A DNA stretch of 64,000 nucleotides from Euborellia annulipes (taxonomy: Eukaryota > Arthropoda > Insecta > Dermaptera > Anisolabididae): contig JAKCPI010004294.1 of the NCBI GenBank assembly GCA_023213315.1, forward strand, positions 1 through 64,000. The letters run 5' to 3'. This document shows, piece after piece, positions 58,309 through 64,000 of the stretch. A program made the position numbers and the translations under genes. Position 1 is the first letter of the stretch, and each line of letters opens with the position of its first letter. The notes under the pieces are model-generated. The model did not search any database, had not been told where the DNA came from, and saw only the letters and a list, made by a program, of their open reading frames with translations.

Positions 58309-58447
58309 CTAATGAAATTAAAATTTCATTGACTAGAGAAAGATCTTAAAAACTGCACGCCATCTACCAAGCAAGATTGGAACTGCGTCACAATTCTAGA
58401 CGCCTGATAGGGCTGCACCCTCACAAGAGAGGTAAAAGGCGATTTAA

Positions 58448-58500
58448 CAAATATTAACTAGGCTTAAGCACAAACATATTTCGCAAACTTGCTATCTTTA
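58448..58500 (+). mobile_element. inverted SINE-B body fragment
   Basis: GCTTAAGCACAAACATATTT, CGCAAACTTGCTATC is the reverse complement of the SINE-B body at 57564-57594, so two SINE-B pieces face each other around the hAT element. Confidence 0.6.
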
Positions 58501-58582
58501 TTATTTTTTGATTTATAACATTTAATAAAATTGCTGGTGATTTGAAATAATTTCTTAAATATAATGGATATTGTTAATTAGA

Positions 58583-60798
58583 GCGGGCGCTGGAGGTAGT
58601 TGAGTATGCAAAATTTGAGGACCGAATTCTGACAATGGATTTGGGCTAAGAATAGCTCCCAGAATAAGGATCCGGATCTTGCCGGGCCAATTTTTGGTCC
58701 AATTTTTTTTTACCCCCACCCCATAGGAAATCAATGGAGTGCATGCTAAGATGATGTGAAGATTTGCAATTATGGTGAAATTTGAGTACTTAAAACCTCA
58801 AACAATGAAAAAACTGTCTTGTCAGCAACTGAGGGGATCCTCTAGAGTCCCCTGAGAAGTACTATCTTGCCACCAGTTGTGGTGGTCCCCTCTAACCCCT
58901 TCATCTCTTTTCTCTCTCTTTGTTATAAATTTAAATATACGGCTTTAACACCATGCCAAATTGTGGGGACCGGCAATTATGTTCATAATCCACTACCTGG
59001 TACCCCAATCAATGAGAAATACTATCTTGCCGCCAACTGCGGTGGTCCCCTCTAACCCCTTCACCTCTTTTATCTCTCTCTTTGTTATAAATTTAAATAT
59101 ACGGCTTTAACATCATGCCAAATTGTGGGGACCGGCAATTATGTTCATAATCAACTAGCTGGTATCCCAATCAATGAAAAATACTATCTTGCCGCCAACT
59201 GCGGTGGTCCCCTTTAACCCCTTCACGTCTTTTATCTCTCTCTGTTATAAATTTAAATATACGGCCTTAACATCATGCCAAATTGTGGGGACCGGCAATT
59301 ATGCTCATAATCCACTACCTGGTGCTCCAATCAATGAAAAATACTATCTTCCCACCAGTTGTGGTGGTCCCCTCTAACCCCTTTACCTCTTTTCTCTCTC
59401 TTTGTTATAAATTTAAATATACGGCTTTAACATCATGCCAAATTGTGGGGACCGGCAATTATGTTCATAATCCACTAGCTGGTATCTCAATCAATGAGAA
59501 ATACTATCTTGCCGCCAGCTGCGGTGGTCCTCTCTAACCCCTTTACCTCTTTTCTCTCTCTTTGTTATAAATTTAAATATACGGCTTTAACATCATGCCA
59601 AATTGTGGGGACCGGCAATTATGTTCATAATCCACTAGCTGGTATCTCAATCAATGAAAAATACTATCTTGCCGCCAACTGCGGTGGTCCCCTCTAACCC
59701 CTTCACCTCTTTTATCTCTCTCTTTGTTATAAATTTAAATATACGGCTTTAACATCATGCCAAATTGTGGGGACCGGCAATTATGTTCATAATCCACTAG
59801 CTGGTATCCCAATCAATGAGAAATACTATCTTGCCGCCAGCTGCGGTGGTCCTCTCTAACCCCTTTACCTCTTTTCTCTCTCTTTGTTATAAATTTAAAT
59901 ATACGGCTTTAACATCATGCCAAATTGTGGGGACCGGCAATTATGTTCATAATCCACTAGCTGGTATCTCAATCAATGAAAAATACTATCTTGCCGCCAA
60001 CTGCGGTGGTCCCCTCTAACCCCTTCACCTCTTTTCTCTCTCTCTTTGTTATAAATTTAAATATACGGCTTTAACATCATGCCAAATTGTGGGGACCAGC
60101 AATTATGTTCATAATCCACTACCTGGGGTATTTATAATAAAGGGAGTAAAAGAGGTGAAGAGGTTAGAGGGGACCACCACAACTGGTGGGAAGATAGTAT
60201 TTTTCATTGATTGGAGCACCAGGTAGTGGATTATGAGCATAATTGCCGGTCCCCACAATTTGGCATGATGTTAAGGCCGTATATTTAAATTTATAACAGA
60301 GAGAGATAAAAGACGTGAAGGGGTTAGAGGGGACCACCGCAGTTGGCGGCAAGATAGTATTTCTCATTGATTGGGATACCAGGTAGTGGATTATGAACAT
60401 AATTGCCGGTCCCCACAATTTGGCATGATGTTAAAGCCGTATATTTAAATTTATAACAAAGAGAGAGATAAAAGAGGTGAAGGGGTTAGAGGGGACCACC
60501 ACAACTGGTGGCAAGATAGTACTTCTCAGGGGACTCTAGAGGATCCCCTCAGTGCTGACAAGACAGTTTTTTCGTTGTTTGAGGTTTTAAGTACTCGAAT
60601 TTGACCATAATTGCAAATCTTCACATCATCTTAGCATGCACTCCATTGATTTCCTATGGGGTGGGGGTAAAAAAAAATTGGACCAAAAATTGGCCCGGCA
60701 AGATCCGGATCCTTATTCTGGGAGCTATTCTTAGCCCAAATCCATTGTCAGAATTCGGTCCTCAAATTTTGCATACTCAACTACCTCCAGCGCCTGGT
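58583..60798. mobile_element. fold-back transposon with tandem-repeat arms
   Basis: GGCGCTGGAGGTAGTTGAGT on the left is mirrored by ACTCAACTACCTCCAGCGCC on the right. About 280 bp of unique inverted arm on each side is followed by tandem units of about 160 bp, eight direct on the left and three inverted on the right, meeting near 60126. The target duplication is not clear (TAATTA/TAAATA at best). It resembles fold-back elements such as Drosophila FB or Galileo in architecture only. No transposase present. Confidence 0.88.
58875..60125 (+). repeat. ~161 bp tandem repeat, 8 direct units
   Basis: GGTGGTCC recurs at about 58881, 59041, 59203, 59363, 59523, 59683, 59845 and 60005. Each unit has TATCTTGCCGCCAACTGCGG, TTATAAATTTAAATATACGG, CCAAATTGTGGGGACCGGCA and ATTATGTTCATAATCCACTA. 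Two unit types alternate (CAACTGCGG and CAGCTGCGG or CAGTTGTGG). Three inverted units follow at about 60171, 60331 and 60493. Confidence 0.93.
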
Positions 60799-60805
60799 CT
60801 AAATA

Positions 60806-60831
60806 TCTATACTATTATATAAAAGACAATC

Positions 60832-60876
<45 letters not shown>

Positions 60877-61873
60877 AACGCATAGACTCCGAAACTACTG
60901 GACCGATTTTCATGGAGTTTTTTTTAATGGGTAGGGAATTTTCCGGGGGTGGTTTTAGGCTATCATTATATCGAATTAGGGGTAGGGAACCCCCCTTTTT
61001 GGGGGTTATCAATTACCCCATAGCAAAGCATTGGAAAACAGGATCTAACTCGCTTTATGAAAAATATATTTATCAAATCTTTAAAATGAAAAATAAAAAC
61101 TCTTCCTCCCCCTAACAATTCGACATTTGAAAAGATTTTTCCGCTCTGCGCCCCCACCCCCCCCCCTAAAATTTTATTTTTTTTTATTTTTTATTCGATT
61201 TTAATAAAATTTAAAATGACGCTTTCTTAGGGTGTAAATAATTGAAAAATGGTATTTTAGACCCCAGAAAGTTCAATCACCCCTCTGACCCCCCTGAAAT
61301 TTATTTTTCATTCGATTTTAATAAAATTTAAAATGTTGCTTTCTTAGGGTGTAAATAATTGAAAAATGGTATTTTAGACCCCAGAAAGTTCAATCACCCC
61401 CCTGACCCCCCTGAAATTTATTTTTCATTCGATTTTAATAAAATTTAAAATGACGCTTTCTTAGGGTGTAAATAATTGAAAAATGGTATTTTAGACCCCA
61501 GAAAGTTCAATCACCCCCCTGACCCCCCCTGAAATTTATTTTTCATTCGATTTTAATAAAATTTAAAATGTTGCTTTCTTAGGGTGTAAATAATTGAAAA
61601 ATGGTATTTAAGACATAAGAAAGTTCAATCACCCCCCTGCCCCCCCCCCTAAAATTTATTTTTTATTCGATTTTAATGAAATTTAAAATGTTGCTTTCTT
61701 AGGGTGTAAATAATTGGAAAACATATTAATCAAATATTTAAAATAAAAAATAAAAACTCTTTTTCATAATTAATTAAAATACATTTATCTGGACAACTCT
61801 TAGTCATATCCCGAGACGCCGCCCGCCAGGGCAGGCGGGGTAGGGTTGCCGAAGGCAACCCTACCGCAGCTAG
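60806..61873 (+). mobile_element. Helitron-type element, 1068 bp
   Basis: A|TCTATACTATTATATAAAAG at the 5' end; 3' end GTAGGGTTGCC-GAA-GGCAACCCTAC hairpin then CGCAGCTAG|T, matching Helitron rules (TC start, CTRR end, AT target, no duplication). It carries (CTGT)n at about 60833-60872 and a common phrase ACGCATAGACTCCGAAACTA. No Rep/helicase. It shares CGAGACGCCGCCCGCCAGGG with the element at 13081-15399. Confidence 0.88.
61185..61715 (+). repeat. ~118 bp minisatellite inside the Helitron, 4-5 units
   Basis: TTAGGGTGTAAATAATTG recurs at about 61228, 61347, 61460, 61579 and 61699. Each unit has GAAAGTTCAATCACCCC, a C-run and ATTCGATTTTAATAAAATTT. Confidence 0.88.
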
Positions 61874-62696
61874 TAATATTATATTTTCAAGTCACGTTTA
61901 TTTTGACTTTTCTTCATTTCTATTGTAAGACTATAATTCTAGTCAATTATATAACTAAAAGATTCTATCTAATCAAACACCATAATTATTGCTCTGCATA
62001 GGACGTTTATAATTTACATCGTCGGAATTCAAATTTTATGTCAGTCAAAAAAATATTAAAATTTTACGAGTGCTATAGATACGACTGTATCTTTTGCAAG
62101 GGCTGTTATCTCTGCCATTATATTTCAGCTATACTTCTAACCCCCCAGAGACGAGGATCTTGTTAAGATTAAAAGCCGGGCATCGCAAGGCTTGTCTTTG
62201 CCATCTCTTAGTCACAATCATTAAAGTCAAGGGAAGGAATTTTATTAAATTTATCAATGCTGGCTGAATGAAAAATTTATTCTGTTTTACACACAAAGCA
62301 ACTTTAAGTACGTAAGTAAGTAAATCAAATAAAGTCTTTGATGCTCCACTGGACCTAAGATGTAGAAGATATTTACTTGGCTTTTCTTATTTATTTATTT
62401 TGGAAATATGAAAAATCTATAAGAAGAGAAAAAAAAAGATGTTTACTTTGCTCTAAAGTGGACGTATGACCATTATTACGAAGGACCCAAGGGTTTTACC
62501 AAACCCTTTTTTTTATCAAAGCCCTAGATTAAATAAAATACTTTTTATCTTTTTTTTTTTTGACAAGTTTGACTTTTAATCCTTTTGAAATTAATTTTTG
62601 AAAAAAGTAAACTTTTCTTAGGACTTTTTACATAGCTGATTTTTCAATAAAATGGAAAGTATTAAAATCGGCTAATTGTCTATATCTTTTTCTTTC
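61874..62696. other. AT-rich DNA without recognisable feature
   Basis: Nothing recognised. Confidence 0.5.
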
Positions 62697-62706
62697 ACTG
62701 AAAATT

Positions 62707-62990
62707 TTTTTTTTTTTTAATTTTTTTTCTAAAAAAAAAAAAAAACATTCACACTTTTTTTTCTCATTCACACTCACATTCACACAGTCTTTTCGGCAAC
62801 TTAGGCAATTTAAGACTTTAAACGATACCCGTTATTGATTAATGTACATATTGGGGGTCCAGGCATTCTTATTTAAGCCATTTGGTATCCAAATGCCTTA
62901 AATAAAATTATCGGACTGCCTGGGGTCCGAACCCGCGACGTTCGGTATAGAAGGTAGACACGCTACCAACTACTCCAAGCCCCGTGAGCT
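62707..62990 (-). mobile_element. SINE-A, full-length, 10 bp TSD
   Basis: Oligo-T, CACTCACATTCACACAGTC, TTTTCGGCAACTTAGGC, internal hairpin (AAGCCATTTGGTATCCAAAT), GTCCGAACCCGCGACG and CTCCAAGCCCCGTGAG. ACTGAAAATT occurs at 62697-62706 and 62991-63000. Confidence 0.9.
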
Positions 62991-63129
62991 ACTGAAAATT
63001 AAATAAATGATATATTTTTCATTTTAATTTGGTAATACTTGTTATCCGCAAATATTTATTTCATTTATTATAATTTAAATTGTATCGCCAGAGAAGCCTA
63101 CTAATACATTATTAGTAATAAATAAGTAA

Positions 63130-63169
63130 GGCAATTAATTAAAAAATTACAATTTTTTAATTAATTGCC
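63130..63169. repeat. perfect 19 bp palindrome arms, 2 nt apart
   Basis: GGCAATTAATTAAAAAATT and AATTTTTTAATTAATTGCC are exact inverse complements separated by AC. This could extrude as a cruciform or be a degenerate MITE. Confidence 0.85.
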
Positions 63170-63309
63170 TCAGAACTCCTTTGCAATGGAACATGTTAGT
63201 TTCTAGGGAGATTCTCAATTAATTTAAAAATCTATTAGCTAGTTTGTGACTTGGCTGCCTTCCAGTAACCAGAATACATCTGGTATGTCAAATTTTATAC
63301 GATTAGTGA

Positions 63310-63737
63310 GGAGGTGAAGGCAGCGAAAACCAATAAAGAAAAAATATATTTCTCTTTAGTTTTAATTTATACACTTGTCGACGTTTCAGCCGATATTTCG
63401 GCCTTCATCAGGACAATGTGCTGTTTTCCTCGACCTTAGAGAGGCTCTTGGCAACTCCTGATTTATTGTTTGTGCGAACATTCGTCTGGTGTCATGACTT
63501 CTGGTTCAGTAGTGATAGTGGTTCGTCATTATTGAATCATAAATCATGACATCAGACGACATATTCGCACAAACAATTGTTGCCAAGAGACATCCTAAGC
63601 TCGAGGCAAACTGCACATTGTTCTGATAAAGGCCGAAAGATCGGCCGAAACGACGACAAGTGTATAAAATAAAACGAAAGATAAATAGACCTATTATTAT
63701 TTCTTTATTGCTTTTTGCTGCCTTGATCTCCTCCCTA
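63310..63737. mobile_element. palindromic element with CTGATGA...GAAAC motif
   Basis: GAAGGCAGCGAAAACCAATA, TTTATACACTTGTCGACG and TTGTTTGTGCGAACATTCGT on the left are mirrored on the right, centred near 63515. Left arm, reverse strand (63383-63415): CTGATGA-A-GGCCG-loop-CGGCT-GAAACGTCGAC. Right arm (63622-63650): CTGATAA-A-GGCCGA-loop-TCGGCC-GAAACG. Penelope-like origin is possible but unproven. Confidence 0.7.
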
Positions 63738-63745
63738 CTCATCAT

Positions 63746-64000
63746 AGGCGCCGGAACTGGGGGGGGGGCAAGGGTACATTGCCCCCCCCCCTGGCATCCT
63801 ATAGGGGGGGGGGCAGAGGGAGGCAATATGTCTTCTTTTATTTCATTTATTTTTAAAAATGATAAATTTTTACTTTTAAAAAATAAAATTTTCTAAATTA
63901 AAAAAAATTAAAAGAGTAAGAAATTCATTTTTTTCCAAAAATTTTTGATAAATAATTTTTGATAAAATCACTAGCAAATTAAAATTTTTAAAGTTTTATA
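63746..64000. mobile_element. hAT-type MITE, second copy, cut by window end
   Basis: Starts CATAGGCGCCGGAACTGGGG after CTACTCAT. It shares the G/C-run block and TGGCATCCTATAGG with 6562-7026. It lies at the end of the right arm of the preceding palindrome. Confidence 0.85.

Noticed and set aside
58836..58854. GGGGATCCTCTAGAGTC, identical to part of the pUC cloning-site sequence, also inverted near 60531-60547
   Set aside because: It lies inside both arms of a natural fold-back element and is itself nearly palindromic; no other vector sequence adjoins, so contamination is unlikely.

Overview
This window is a piece of a nuclear eukaryotic genome, very AT-rich, almost gene-free and crowded with transposable elements. 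The only host gene I can support is split over at least two exons on the + strand (36716-36917 and 56056-56244). They are separated by a 19.1 kb intron with clean GT/AG sites and matching phase. The encoded sequence resembles the N-terminal part of the secreted MACPF protein Torso-like. That protein is characteristic of arthropods, so an arthropod (insect, crustacean or chelicerate) is the best guess. The transposon repertoire fits, but I cannot name a species.

Layout. 0-7 kb: SINEs, a hAT MITE, copies of an R family of about 0.7 kb with a terminal hairpin, and a fold-back element. 7-10.5 kb: featureless AT-rich DNA. 11-16 kb: R copies, one split exactly by a 2.3 kb Helitron holding about 14 units of a roughly 126 bp C-run minisatellite. 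17-21 kb: a small Helitron and several MITEs. 22-24.5 kb: a SINE split by a 1.56 kb near-perfect hairpin transposon. 27.6-34.5 kb: a full-length LINE of the RNase-H-bearing I/Jockey superfamily with both ORFs open, an 11 bp target duplication and a SINE nested in its 5' UTR. 36.7-56.2 kb: the host gene, its large intron loaded with a mariner relic, two hAT MITEs in one SINE, a long palindrome, SINE-in-SINE and other insertions. 57-64 kb: a tRNA-like repeat, hAT elements, a fold-back element built from about 160 bp tandem repeats, a second Helitron and a Penelope-like palindrome.

The elements form a readable insertion history because many carry visible target-site duplications (TSDs): LINE then SINE; R then Helitron; SINE then hAT then hAT; SINE then mariner-type fold-back; SINE then SINE; palindrome then Tc1-type MITE. 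The least expected signal is a motif found in six places: CTGANGA, one base, a variable but self-complementary stem, then GAAA. It resembles a hammerhead ribozyme core, its stem pairing is kept while the stem sequence changes, and four of the six sites lie inside inverted repeats. All family names (SINE-A, SINE-B, SINE-C, R) are local labels. Coordinates of repeats without a target duplication are approximate.
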